A DNA stretch of 64,000 nt, from the NCBI GenBank assembly GCA_023078555.1, contig CM041196.1, positions 4,661,658 through 4,725,657 of the forward strand, in the 5' to 3' direction. Origin of the DNA: Ulva prolifera (lineage: Eukaryota > Chlorophyta > Ulvophyceae > Ulvales > Ulvaceae). The notes beneath the pieces are model-generated. The model was not told the DNA's origin. It saw only the letters and a program-made list of their open reading frames with translations, and did not search any database. How positions within the stretch are numbered: position 1 is the first letter of the stretch; each line of letters starts with the position of its first letter. Position numbers and translations under genes: made by a program. Positions 21,780 to 44,363 of the stretch are shown here, in pieces.

Positions 21780-22413
21780 CCCCCACCCACACCCGCCTTC
21801 CCTAGCGGGAGCCACGCCCCAAGTGCGCAGAGAGCCGGGCTGCCGCCTCTGGCACCGCCGCGCGGGTTGTGGTTACTGCCGCGCTTGACCGAGGCCCCTA
21901 GGCCTGCGTGAGGTGTGTTCTCCATGCATGCGTGCACCGTGTGCTGCCGCTGCGGGCGTAGGCTCAGGGTGGCATCACGCCACGGGACCGTGCAGCCATC
22001 TGCCCCTCTCGCACTTAGCTGGCTCTGCACTTAGCAGGGCAGGCTGTGTATACATTCTGTCCACGTGCGCCGACCGCGATGGCAGCACTGATTGTACAGT
22101 GGCAGCACTACCTTACGAGTAGCTACGAGTACCCTGCCTCGCATGCATGCGCGTTGAGTTGATGCTGCAGTTTGCGGAATACGTGACACAATCACATCAT
22201 GGCGCGACCTGTGATAAGTGTCAGGCTGACAGTGCATTCGTTTGTTACCTCACCCGCCCAGATTCTTTGCATCGCTGATGGTGCTTTCGAGCGCAGCACG
22301 CATCGCACTTTACATCGCGTTGATGCCAATTCACCCGATACCCCGAACCCGAGTCAGGCTGCTGAAGACCCTGCTTGACTGCCAGGTCGTGCGGTGCATA
22401 CACCCGTGTGGCC
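21780..22413 (+). repeat. Receptor-gene upstream flank repeat, copy 1
   Basis: This stretch is closely similar to 56806 onward upstream of the second NB-ARC/LRR gene, and also to 52755-53450. Shared landmarks are CCTTCCCTAG(A/C)GGGAGCCAC, TACTGCCGCGCTTGACC, GAGGTGTGTTCTCCA, CTCAGGGTGGCATCAC and CATCATGGCGCGACCTG. Compared with copy 4 it lacks about 450 bp just before GTGTCAGG(C/T)TGACA. It presumably contains the 5' UTR/promoter of the receptor gene; I could not fix a TATA box. Confidence 0.7.
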
Positions 22414-25400
22414 ATGCATCCAAGGATGCACCTCGATCTGAAAGCCGATGCCCTGCAGGTGATGATTTGTGGGAAGGAAGCACGCAAGAAAGCAGGAGAG
22501 AATGCAGGCAAGGCTGCGGGAAAGGCAGCAGGCGCCACCTTAAAGAAAGCCATCCCTTTGCCGATCGTCAGCGACGTCGCCGGCTGGGCTGCTGAAGAGT
22601 CCATTCAGTGGCTGGTAGAACGTGGAATAGCCATTGGCGGCCACCCGAAGCAGTGCCAGAAGCTGCTCGTTCAGCTGAGCGACGAGGCGCTCCTGAACGC
22701 CGCACATGCCCTCGACCAGCTGACGGATCTGCCTGAATTTGCATGCCACCGGTCAGATTATCGGGCCCTGTGTGACACTCTGCAGGAGGCCGAGGTGCTC
22801 CTACTGCACGTGCAACACAAGCCACAAAGACGGTGGCAGCGACTTGTGCATAGTAGCAAGCCCAAGGAACTGCGCTGCTCACTGCAGAAGTTCTGCAAGC
22901 TGGACAAGAGTATGCAGCTGTTCTCAACGCTGAAGCGCATGGCGGGGCCTGTGCCCACAGCGCCCCGCATCCGCTTCGGCAGGTTACCGTCTATGCATCC
23001 CCACAGAGGCCCATCGAGCGAGCTGCCGCAGTGCAGTGAGCCTGCCCTGCCGAAGCACGTCTTCCAGCATAGCGACGACCTCGTGCCCCTTATTGACGAG
23101 CAGCTCAAGGACAACCGCAACATCGGCATCGTCGGGGCTGGCGGCATCGGCAAGACGACCATCGCCCGCGCAGTGTTTGAGCGCGCCAGGTCGCGCTTCG
23201 ATGCTGCGGTGTGGCTGACAGTCGGGAAAGATGCAAACGACAGAGAAATGCTGCGCATTCTCGAGGCGGCGTTTGTCAAGCTGTATCCCCGCCAGAGTGT
23301 TCCCTTCGCAACCGCGGCTGAGGGACTGCAGGCACTGGCCCGGCTGACGCACGGCGGAGATGAGCGGGGTCGGGCGGTGCTCCTGGTGCTAGATGACTTG
23401 TGGCCATGGTCGCAGGGCCGCCCGCTTCAGCTGGCGGCTTTGAACTTTGCCACGCAGCCCAGTCTGCGGCATGACGGAAGCAGGCTCATTGTTACGACGA
23501 GGAGCGAAGAGACTTTGTCTTACCTTCCCCGCGATCCAAGCACAGGTGAAGTCACGCGCATGCGCGAGCTGCGCATTCATAAGCCTGGTCTCCTCGAAGA
23601 AGGGCCTGCAAAGCAGCTGTTCTGCCACCATGCCTTCGGCTCGGCCGATGCGGATCCGCCAGGGTATGTGCCTGCTGCTGCCTGCTCAGAGCTGCTGCAG
23701 AGCTGCGGCCGCAATCCCCTCGCGCTGGAAGTGCTCGGCGGCGCACTGAGGCAGTGCAGGACAGCGGAGGCTTGGGAGGAGCACCTGAAAGTGCAGAAGG
23801 CGCAGAGGGCAGCAGGTGCACGTGATGATGCTGTCACGCATACCTGTGCAACGAGCGTTGAAATCTTGTCCCCATCCCTGAAGGAGTGCTTCATGGACTT
23901 TGCGATGTTTCCCGAGGATGCGAGGGTGGGGGAGGAGGCTCTGCTGCACCTCTTTGCGACGCACGCGCCCCTGTACACGCCCGCCAGCGTGAAGGCAGCC
24001 GCCGCCAAGCTCGAGCAGCTCGTGAGCCGCAGCCTCGTTTCCAGGGCTGTGGCACCAGTCTTCAGACGGCATCATAACCATCAACACCATACGCATGAGT
24101 ACTACATGCACGACATCCTGCGAGACATTGCGCTGCGACTGTCAATGGAGGACCCAGAGCGTTGCATCTCAGGCAGTGCACACAGCCATGCATCCTCATC
24201 GTTGCGGTACATCAGCTTGCACCAGTCGGCAGGTCACGTCGCGGATGCAACGATTGATCCACAGTTGAAGGTCGATGGGAGGCGGTTACGAGTCTGCGTA
24301 GTGGTCGATGGGGCCAGTTCGCACTGGGGCAAGCAGTGGTGTTGCCTATACGCGCCAAGGCTGCAGTGGCTATGGCTGGAATTTCAGGGATGTGCGGAGG
24401 AAACGGCTGGTGAGTACCTTTGCTGCTGGCCCATGCTCAGGTTCCTCAAGATGCGACTTGACCATGCCTTGGCATCCAAGGTTCAAATGGAGGGACTAGG
24501 AAAGCTGGGGAAGCTGGAGCACCTTGACCTCAGTGGGAGCAAGAGTGTAAGACAGCTGCCGCAGGGCATCAGCAGCTGCAGCCAGCTACAGCACCTCGAC
24601 CTCAGCTGGTGCGGCAGTCTTAAACAACTGCCAGAGGGCATCAGCGGCTGCAGCCAGCTACAGCACCTCAACCTTGTCTTGTGCAAGAGTCTTACACAAC
24701 TGCCAGAGGGCATCAGCGGCTGCAGCCAGCTACAGCACCTCAACCTCAGCAGATGCCAGCGTCTTACACAACTGCCAGAGGGCATCAGCGGCTGCAGCCA
24801 GCTACAGCACCTCGACCTCAGCTGGTGCAAGAGTCTTAAACAACTGCCAGAGGGCATCAGCGGCTGCAGCCAGCTACTGCACCTCGACCTTGCCTTGTGC
24901 GAGAGTCTTACACAACTGCCAGAGGGCATCAGCGGCTGCAGCCAGCTACAGTACCTCAACCTCAGCAGATGCCAGAGTCTTACACAACTGCCAGAGGGCA
25001 TCAGCGGCTGCAGCCAGCTACAGTACCTCAACCTCAGCAGTTGCGAGAGTCTTACACAACTGCCAGAGGGAATCAGCGGCTGCAGCCAGCTACAGCACCT
25101 CGACCTCAGTTGGTGCACAAGTCTTACACAGCTGCCAGAGGGCATCAGCTGCTGCAGCCAGCTACAGCACCTCAAACTCAGTTGTTGCAAGAGTCTTACA
25201 CAACTGCCAGAGGGCATCAGCGGCTGCAGCCAGCTACAGCACCTCGACCTCAGCAGTTGCGAGAGTCTTACACAACTGCCAGAGGGCATCAGCGGCTGCA
25301 GCCAGCTACAGCACCTCAACCTCAGCAGATGCCAGCGTCTTACACAACTGCCAGAGGGCATCAGCGGCTGCAGCCAGCTACAGCACCTTGACCTCAGCTG

Positions 25401-25539
25401 GTGCAACAGTCTTAAACAACTGCCAGAGGGCATCAGCGGCTGCAGCCAGCTACGGCCTCTCAATCTCAGTGGATGCAAGAGTCTAGCAGCTGTTCCAGAG
25501 GGCATCAAAGTGCAACTCCACAGCCTGGCGAGGGCGTGA
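22414..25539 (+). CDS. NB-ARC/LRR immune-receptor-like protein (NLR), copy with 14 LRRs
   Basis: A single exon of 1041 residues from the first ATG (MHPRMHLDLKADALQV). Residues 1-190 form an Ala/Lys-rich, helical N-terminal domain (KKAGENAGKAAGKAAGATLKK, then an amphipathic helix set). The NB-ARC domain follows. GAGGIGKTT at about residue 240 is the P-loop, VLLVLDDLW at about 325 is kinase-2/Walker B, SRLIVTTRS is RNBS-B, GRNPLALEVLGG is GLPL, and ECFMDFAMFPED is RNBS-D. YYMHDI at about 565 is the MHD motif. From about residue 693 there are 14 nearly identical 24-residue LRRs of the pattern LQHLDLSxCxSLTQ then LPEGISGCSQ. Plant NLRs of this layout are nucleotide-switched intracellular immune sensors; the ligand here is unknown. 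TGTAA lies at 26529-26533. All key nucleotide-binding residues look intact. Confidence 0.93.
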   Translation: MHPRMHLDLKADALQVMICGKEARKKAGENAGKAAGKAAGATLKKAIPLPIVSDVAGWAAEESIQWLVERGIAIGGHPKQCQKLLVQLSDEALLNAAHALDQLTDLPEFACHRSDYRALCDTLQEAEVLLLHVQHKPQRRWQRLVHSSKPKELRCSLQKFCKLDKSMQLFSTLKRMAGPVPTAPRIRFGRLPSMHPHRGPSSELPQCSEPALPKHVFQHSDDLVPLIDEQLKDNRNIGIVGAGGIGKTTIARAVFERARSRFDAAVWLTVGKDANDREMLRILEAAFVKLYPRQSVPFATAAEGLQALARLTHGGDERGRAVLLVLDDLWPWSQGRPLQLAALNFATQPSLRHDGSRLIVTTRSEETLSYLPRDPSTGEVTRMRELRIHKPGLLEEGPAKQLFCHHAFGSADADPPGYVPAAACSELLQSCGRNPLALEVLGGALRQCRTAEAWEEHLKVQKAQRAAGARDDAVTHTCATSVEILSPSLKECFMDFAMFPEDARVGEEALLHLFATHAPLYTPASVKAAAAKLEQLVSRSLVSRAVAPVFRRHHNHQHHTHEYYMHDILRDIALRLSMEDPERCISGSAHSHASSSLRYISLHQSAGHVADATIDPQLKVDGRRLRVCVVVDGASSHWGKQWCCLYAPRLQWLWLEFQGCAEETAGEYLCCWPMLRFLKMRLDHALASKVQMEGLGKLGKLEHLDLSGSKSVRQLPQGISSCSQLQHLDLSWCGSLKQLPEGISGCSQLQHLNLVLCKSLTQLPEGISGCSQLQHLNLSRCQRLTQLPEGISGCSQLQHLDLSWCKSLKQLPEGISGCSQLLHLDLALCESLTQLPEGISGCSQLQYLNLSRCQSLTQLPEGISGCSQLQYLNLSSCESLTQLPEGISGCSQLQHLDLSWCTSLTQLPEGISCCSQLQHLKLSCCKSLTQLPEGISGCSQLQHLDLSSCESLTQLPEGISGCSQLQHLNLSRCQRLTQLPEGISGCSQLQHLDLSWCNSLKQLPEGISGCSQLRPLNLSGCKSLAAVPEGIKVQLHSLARA
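24490..25510 (+). repeat. 72-bp tandem array encoding LRRs
   Basis: About 14 units of 72 bp (24 codons), most identical apart from the codons for the two variable positions before and after Cys. Typical nucleotide landmarks are CTGCCAGAGGGCATCAGCGG and CTGCAGCCAGCTACAGCACC. Because 72 is divisible by 3 and the antisense lacks stops, long shadow frames occur on both strands. Confidence 0.95.
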
Positions 25540-27533
25540 GTGCATGCATGGTGCAGCTATGTGCATATATCCTCATGAAAGGAGAAGCAGACAATTCCAC
25601 ACAGCTACGCACAGAAGGCAACACCAGCCTTGTCAGCACTGTCACCAGCCTTGTACACACTGCAGCAGTGTGCTGCGGCTATGGTTCTTTGCATCAACAG
25701 CTCCTGGACCCTTTGCCACTGATGTATTTCTCAGTGGTTGTCACCAGTGGTCTGGGCATTTCTGATTCAAGAGAAGGTGCGTGTGCCACCACTGCAGTGT
25801 CTGGCATCTTCGTCATGCTGCTCACCTTCACCTATGCCTTCGCCTGTGGGGACACCCAGGGCTCCTGTACTACTGGATCCATGGCGCTGTTAGTGCTGCA
25901 CTGACAGTGACGTCCCTCTCTCAAGGGATCCGCGAGGTTTGAGATCGCAAGCAGTGCAGCCGCTTTACAAGTAACATGTATACCCCCCTCCCGTTGTTTC
26001 ATGATGCATGTGCCCAGCGCTGCGTGTAGAGTTTTCGCTGTTTTCGCCGTTCGGGCGTGTGGAGAAGGTGCATCCAATTCCAGAGCATTTGCTCCAGTGC
26101 AGAGCATGCAGCAGCACTGTGCAAGGCGCCTTTTCACAGACATGTTGACAACCTGTGCGCATGTTGCAGACGTTGTAGAGCAGTCCAATTTTGACTGTGT
26201 GCAAGCCGGTGGAGCAACCTGTCATGGGATTTGCAATGATTGAAGCTGGCCACTGCCGACGCAAGCATGCTGAGCCGGACATTAGCGTAGACAGCCGGGG
26301 CAACCCCTGGACGGCACGCTGAGGTGCATCGAGGCTGCCATGCTGATGCCAAACCTCAGAGGGTAGTCAAAGCAGCGTGAAACAGGCACAGCACAAATGT
26401 TGCTATTCAAGCAGCACATCAGTCATTACATCAAAGCACAGAAGTGCTGTAGTGTGGCAGTGTGTACAAATGTTGACTTAGAAAGCTTCTTCTTTGTTTT
26501 GGGTTTGTCTAGGCCCGTGTCAATCTTCTGTAAGAAATATTACAATACAGCTAGACTAGACACACTGCTTTGCAGCTCAGGGCTCGAGCTTCCAGCAACA
26601 GGGTAGCATGTCCCACTCTGTACCAGGGGGTTCTCGTTCCGGCCATCGTTGTGCGTGGCATGTGTAGCTGCAGCATGACAGGATGCATGTACTTCAGCCC
26701 TTTGACTCCTCGTTCAATGGCTCAGACCTGCGGCAGCACCTGCTCGAATGACAGTGCCTGTCAGGGGCATCCTGTGCATGAGTCTCATGTGTTGTTCAGA
26801 GTCCAGATGCTCTGCAATGATTGTGCAGTGGGCCCAGTTGGAGGCTCTGCCGCCGCAGATCGCAAGGCTGTTCAGGATTTCTATATTATCAACATAATTG
26901 CGTGGCATTCTGGGTGTCGCATGTCATGTCAGTTGGCATTGCCTTACACCCCATCATGGCCAGACTGCCTCTTTGACAGGATGTCCCCCTGGCGCTACTT
27001 TGCACAAGCTCATGAGTGTATCCTGAAGCAACAGTCCCAAGACACAGTACCTGTAGTCCTTGAAGGTCGTTCTCATGGATGAGGGGTACAGCCAGCGGAG
27101 CCGACGCTGCAGTGCCCGAGGTAGTGTGCGCAGCCGCTGCCTGCTAGGCAGGGTGTACAGCGCGGGGCCGCCCACGCGCACCTGGACCAGCGCTGCCACT
27201 CAGCCCCCGGAGGCCCCGTGGTCCGATCAGGTGCTGCAAAACTATGGCATCCGGTCGCCTCCACACGTGGACAGCAGCGCTAGGAGTGCATGCGCAGTGA
27301 GCCCCGGTGCTGCCTGTCGGCGGCCGCCCGGACCGCATGCTCGCGCTTGCAAGCATGACCAATACCCAACAGCATGTGCAAGCAAAGAGTGCTAGCATCC
27401 ACAGGCGGGCAAGGTGCTAGCCTCGTGCGATCCAAGCAGCGAACCTGCTCAGCATGCCTGTGTCCCCTAGCTGCGGAGATGCCAGGTCCACAAAATCCTG
27501 CGATTGCTTGTTGGAGGGGCGTCAGATGCGGCT
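25540..27533. other. Receptor-gene downstream flank and intergenic DNA
   Basis: From about 25747 to about 27006 the sequence is paralogous to 60370-61459 downstream of the second receptor gene, including the TGTAA (26529-26533) and the GGGCTCGAGCTTCCAGCAACAGGG stretch. Similarity stops close to 27006 (GGCGCTACTTTGCACA). Between 27059 and about 27215 on the minus strand, a frame reading RQRLRTLPRALQRRLRWLYP ending in KDYR before a GTACTG donor looks coding. It may be an orphan exon of an unrecognised gene cut by the duplication boundary; confidence in that is low. Confidence 0.5.
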
Positions 27534-30500
27534 CTAGAAGCGGGCACCGCTGGAGGCGGCATCCCCCTGAGCCTCTGCGTAGATGCCCATCACGCTGTGG
27601 CCACCGTCAACGGCGAGCGTCTGCCCTGTCACGTATGCCGCCGCCGGCGACGCCAGGAAGGCCATCACCGCTGCACCCGCCGCCGCCGTCGCTATCGCAC
27701 ATGCATGGGCGCTGAGGTGCCGTACACGTGGCCATGTTTGGGTTCCTCGGAGTCAGTGGCAGGTATGCACGCACCGCGGTCTGTGCACTGCGTTGGTCTT
27801 GCAATGCAAAGCAGTAACGCGGCTGCACTGCAGTGTACTCGGCGCGTGTCAATGGTGTGACCTGGCAGGATGGCCCTCATCCTCAAAGACGCTGCATACT
27901 GCTTGAACCCCTCGGCTACGACGGTGTTCTGCGGGTGTGAGACGATATGTTACAGTTTACAATATGCTATGAGGAGGCAGGTGTGGCCAGAAGAGGAGAA
28001 GGCGTGGGCGCACCGGCGATCTCGGCGGGCTGGCCGATGCGGCCAAGCGGCGTGCGGCCGAGCACGACGGCCTCGTACTGCGGGTCGGCGCGCAGCGCGG
28101 CGGCAGCGGCGGGGGTGGCGGTGTACCACGGCGCGACCGCGTTGACGCGGATGCCGTCCCGCGCCCACTCACACGCGAGGTTCTTGGTCAGCTGGTTCAG
28201 TGAGGCTGCAGCAGCGCTGGCACGGTGTTTGTGCGAGGCATCTGTGGCTGACGTGTTCAGCAAAGTTCCAAAGCACCAAGTGGCTCCCACGTACTTGGGG
28301 TGACACGCTTGAGGGGGGCCCGGGTGTGGGCTGTTGTGGTGAAGGATTGGGGCCATCCAGGCTGGGGCAGTGTGCAAGGGGCCTGGTGTCTCAGCACTGT
28401 GCGCACTATGTACCACAGATTCCCGCTGTAATTCTAAAAAATGGCCGATGTGCTGTGAGCAGCCTCGGCTGGCCTAACAGGGGTGCAAGTGACTCTGCAT
28501 TGCAGCAGGCTAAACTGCAAAAACTGCGTGGCACAGGGGCCACGTGAGGCCTAATTATTAGCATAAGTGGGTGCAAGTGACTCTGCATTGCAGCAGGCTA
28601 AACTGCAAAAACTGTGTGGCGCAGGGGCCACGTGAGGCCTAGTGATCAACATCTCCATCACCCGCAGCAGCACAGCGGCCAGTGCGCACACATGCATGCT
28701 TGCTTGCTGACTCGCTCACGTTTGCAGGAGCCCTGCCAAGTCTGCCATTGACTCACAGGTGAGAAAGCCTCACCTTTGGTCATGGCGTACATGCAGCCGC
28801 TCTTCATCGCCTGCGGCCCGCCCGCCACGGACGAGTTGAGCACGATGGTACCGCCCACCTTGGCCAGCGCCGGGTGGCACAGCTGGCTCAGCTGCAGCGC
28901 GGACTGCACGTTGGTGGCCATCAGGAATGCGAGGTCCTCCGCTGAGGCGTCAAGGGCGGCCTTGCGACGGTTGGTGCCCACATTGTTGATCAGCACGTCC
29001 AGCCTGCCTGCATGGAATTTAACGTCTGACTACACACATAGATGCTTAGCCTTTGACCTGTCTCTTCAAGGCATCATGCGGCTGAAGTGTGGCTGCAGAA
29101 GTGTGTTTGCAGTTGGGCCTGTTGGCCCCATCACACTGCAGCATGACGAGGCCTGAATGCTCACCTGGCTGTGTTATCGATGCTCACCTGGCTGTGTGCA
29201 ACACCCGATCCGCCTCTTCCAGGCCGCACTTGACCATCATCAGATTCGCATGCAATCAACATCAGCGGCGGTGTGATCACAACCTTGGACCACAGTCCAA
29301 CACTGATATATGTGAAGCAGTCTGCATTGCAGCATACGCAAGCAAGGGCAGGCCTGCCCCACACGCAGCATGCAGCTGTAGAGGCGCCCCATGTCGTTGC
29401 GTGACAGGGCTCAGTGCTATGCTAGTTTGGAGTGGCATGGTTACGTATGGAATGAAGTGCCGCCCGGGTACAGGTGTGGCAGAGCTGACCAGATATCCAC
29501 GGGAACATGCCGATTCCACCACGGTCCGGACAGACCATGGCGAGGTGTCAGTATGCACTCGCTTGAGGGATGCTAGCTAGTGATGTCGATGGGCTCTGCT
29601 GCCTGGTTCTCTGCGATGAGCGGCTGTACTGATGCACAGTTCTGCCTGCCAGTGGGATTAACAGTGGTAATGTGCACTGATGAAAGCAAATGCCTTAAAT
29701 GATCCCATCACAATGGATGCATACCGTCAAAGAACGTTGTTGCTTTCGCCACCAAGTCCTTGGCATCTTCGAGGTTGCAAACATCTGCCGGGAAGCCTCC
29801 GACCACGTGGCCTTGGTCGCTGAGGTGCACCACCGTCTCGCTCAGCTTCTGCTCGTCTCGGGCACATGTGTACACCTTCGCTCCGAGCTTTGCAAACTCC
29901 TCGACAACGGCCTTGCCTATGCCTGAATCTTCGCAGACCTGTCAAATTACTGTGAACCAGTGGGTGATGCTCGTGTTGAGGCCCTGACGTGCGCATGCTG
30001 TTCCCAAACCGGCCCGGTCTGACTCTCTGGTGTCAGATACATAGACTATCACCGGGCAAGATGACATGCAAAGGCGTCTGAGTGGTATGTCTTGACATGT
30101 GTCCCGCAAAATTGTATTCGTGGTTTACTTTCAAGAGTGAAGACGGCCTGCACCGGGATGTTGATGCATGATCTTGCCCATCCATTGACAGGTGGGCACC
30201 AGCTGAGGATGCATATATCTCAGATAGCACATGACTGGACCTGGCTGACATTTGACACATGCTCGTGATCTCATGGACACGACAGCTGTTGACAACGCTG
30301 TCTCTGTACTGATGCGACGAAAAGCTGATTGCGTTGACCAGCATCGGCTGCATGACAGTCCTGGCCTGGCTTCCCCAAGCATATGGCTTCAACTTTTAGG
30401 TCATTCTCAGGAAACGTGAGTGCAAAAGATCGAAATCATTCCAATGTGCTTTCCTTTATCAGTGGCTGGAGATCACCCCATGTTGACGCACCTGACGTGC

Positions 30501-30570
30501 CACCGGTGACCAGGACGCACTTGCCTTCCATCCCGAACAGCTTGGACGTGTAGCTGGCTGCACTTGCCAT
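27534..30570 (-). CDS. Short-chain dehydrogenase/reductase, tropinone-reductase-like (SDR copy 1)
   Basis: Five exons on the minus strand, all splices phase 1: 30570-30492, 29922-29725, 29007-28774, 28205-28014 and 27670-27534, giving 279 residues. The Rossmann motif TGGTSGIGKA spans exons 1-2. YTCARD suggests NADP(H) preference. GRLDVLINNVG carries the usual NNAG as NNVG. ATNVQSA gives the catalytic Asn, NSSVAGG the Ser, and YAMTK the Tyr and Lys. NQLTKNLACEWARDGIRVNAVAPWY and YVTGQTLAVDGG are typical of the plant tropinone-reductase-like classical SDRs. The predicted enzyme is a soluble oxidoreductase with unknown substrate. All motifs are intact and the length is normal. The gene is a paralogue of the SDR at 31717-36724, with identical intron positions and an identical 198-nt exon 2. 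Confidence 0.93.
28481..28645. repeat. Two-copy tandem repeat, 88-bp period, in SDR intron
   Basis: GGGTGCAAGTGACTCTGCAT begins at 28481 and again at 28569. Each copy runs through GCAGCAGGCTAAACTGCAAA to GGGGCCACGTGAGGCCTA with only a few differences. It lies in intron 3 of SDR copy 1. Confidence 0.9.
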
Positions 30571-31716
30571 TGTCAAAGTACATATGACGATGTAGAAGAG
30601 GAAAAGTTGAAAAAAGTTCCACTTCGTATATCGCTGACGATCTACATGAGAAGAGCTGTAGATACGCCTGAGAAAGCGTCGCTATCGCGATCGCAAACGA
30701 CGGGTGTGCAAAGTCAAACGCGGCGATTGCACGTACGGAACACCATCGTCAAACCAGAACCATGTTTCATTATAGCAAGATGCCAGTGCTCTTCAGGTAG
30801 TTCTGCCGAGCTCAGGATCCCGGACTATGCAGAACTGTGTTGCGCGCATGAACATGTGTCGGGGTACCAATAGCCATGGCAGGGAACACAAAGAGTGATA
30901 TGCACAACCTCCTTTCGGGCTTGCAAGTCTATATGAGTGACTAACATAATGTGACGCACGTGATTGACGATGTTGCGCTGGCTGCTGCGAGCTCTCTATT
31001 CAGTCGGGTTTCAGGCGAAGTGCTGTGAACGAGCATGCGGTGTGCATGTCACACTGACGAGGTGGATGCAGATCATGGCCCATGTGCAGCAACATTGACA
31101 TAAAAGCGACCTGCCTACGCTTTGGGCTTCTTGTGTAGCCTTATGTGGAAGCTGCAGTTTTGCAGTGGTACTGCGGCTTTGCCTTCCAGTGGTGCCTCAT
31201 TGCCAGAGCTTTAACGCCACAGCATGCTGCTGGGGACCGTGGCAAGGTCATACGGACCTATTATTGAATTCTTGGCATGACAAATCTATAATTCTGTTAA
31301 CACATGTAGCTTTGGATCGCAAGCTCATGTATTCTGCCCATAGTCACATACGTCATGCATGAACAGAACTGCAATCAAATCGTGCTGACGCAGCACATGA
31401 CTGGTTGCATCGGGTAGCAGTTGGCATTCCCAGGATGCACCACTCCCTTGACTGGAGCAAAACACATATTTCCCGGTGGATTTTGAAAAATCCTGCAGGC
31501 CACCCTAAAAGCCCGTCCTTTTGCAGCCCCAACAACGAGCACCCACGCCATCTCTGTGCACACCACATGCACACGGGCCCATGGAGTGGTTTTATTACAA
31601 AAATGTCAACGGGTGCGAACAGAAAAATCTTTTTGTTTACAAATCTGTGAATGGGCCCATGCAGTGGCCGGTCTGAAACGTGGGAGTTTTCAAGCGCACG
31701 GTCACCACGGCTTGCG
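30571..31716. other. Intergenic DNA between the two SDR genes
   Basis: No supported gene. It contains the upstream region of SDR copy 1 and the 3' flank of SDR copy 2, with a minus-strand TGTAA at 31641-31637, about 76 bp past the SDR copy 2 stop. Confidence 0.6.
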
Positions 31717-36724
<5,008 letters not shown>

Positions 36725-37578
36725 CGTGCCGCGCTTCAGTCTACGTAAGGGGGGGCGCTCCTCAAATGCGCAGTCGAATGTCGAGCAGTTTGGTGCTCGG
36801 CATTGCCTTACAAGACTTAAAGTGGATGTTGACAAACGAAACAGTTGCAGTGACTTGTCTCGAGTGCACTGCTGCCGCTGCTGTTCGGCTTTGCCCCGCG
36901 CCACGTGAAGGCACCGGCTCAACACTTTCAGACGCTGAAACAGACACCAAACAATCTATGGCATATGCAGATGCTCAATAGCTGTTAAATAGATGCATCT
37001 CATATCTGATGTGGGGGCGGTTCTCTTGCGGAAACATGCCTGCTTTGAGCCAGGTGTGTTACAACTCTTCAGGAGGCAGCTATTCTGTCATGCTTGGCGC
37101 AGCACTGTACATACATGTTTGGCAGCAAAGCAACTGCAATGGCCTACACCAGGCACATGGGAATGCACGTGATGTTACCATTCCACTGCATTGATCATGC
37201 ATCCATCAGGACTACTACTGCAATTTGGGATCCAGCCCCACGCCGTTACGACACACACACCAGGCATGTGGATACCTGCAGCCACAGTGAAGCGCCTCCA
37301 GCATCGGATGCTCAGGAGGGTTGCAATCCCGACAGGTACCCACCGGCACACTGGCCATGTCCGTTTTGGCTGCCCATGTATACACTCTGTGTAGGACTGC
37401 TGCACTCCGGTGTCATCTATCCACCCCCCCCCCCCCCCCCCCCCAACCATACACCTGTTCGGCAGGTGCGCCTGTATACATATACACTGGTCTATAGTCT
37501 GCGACAGATAACCCAGCGAACAGGCTGCACCGCCGCCGCCGCGGTCAGCGGCCGCAACGCGCATTTGTCCACAACACC
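36725..37578. other. Intergenic DNA upstream of SDR copy 2
   Basis: No supported gene. It contains the probable promoter of SDR copy 2 (minus strand) and the 3' flank of the ATPase gene, with a minus-strand TGTAA at 37063-37059. A C21 run lies at 37424-37444. Confidence 0.55.

Positions 37579-44363
<6,785 letters not shown>

Noticed and set aside
24483-25508. 341-codon antisense frame and overlapping sense-strand frames in the LRR array
   Set aside because: They arise because the 72-bp repeat is a multiple of three and lacks stops in these frames; the NLR frame explains the array.
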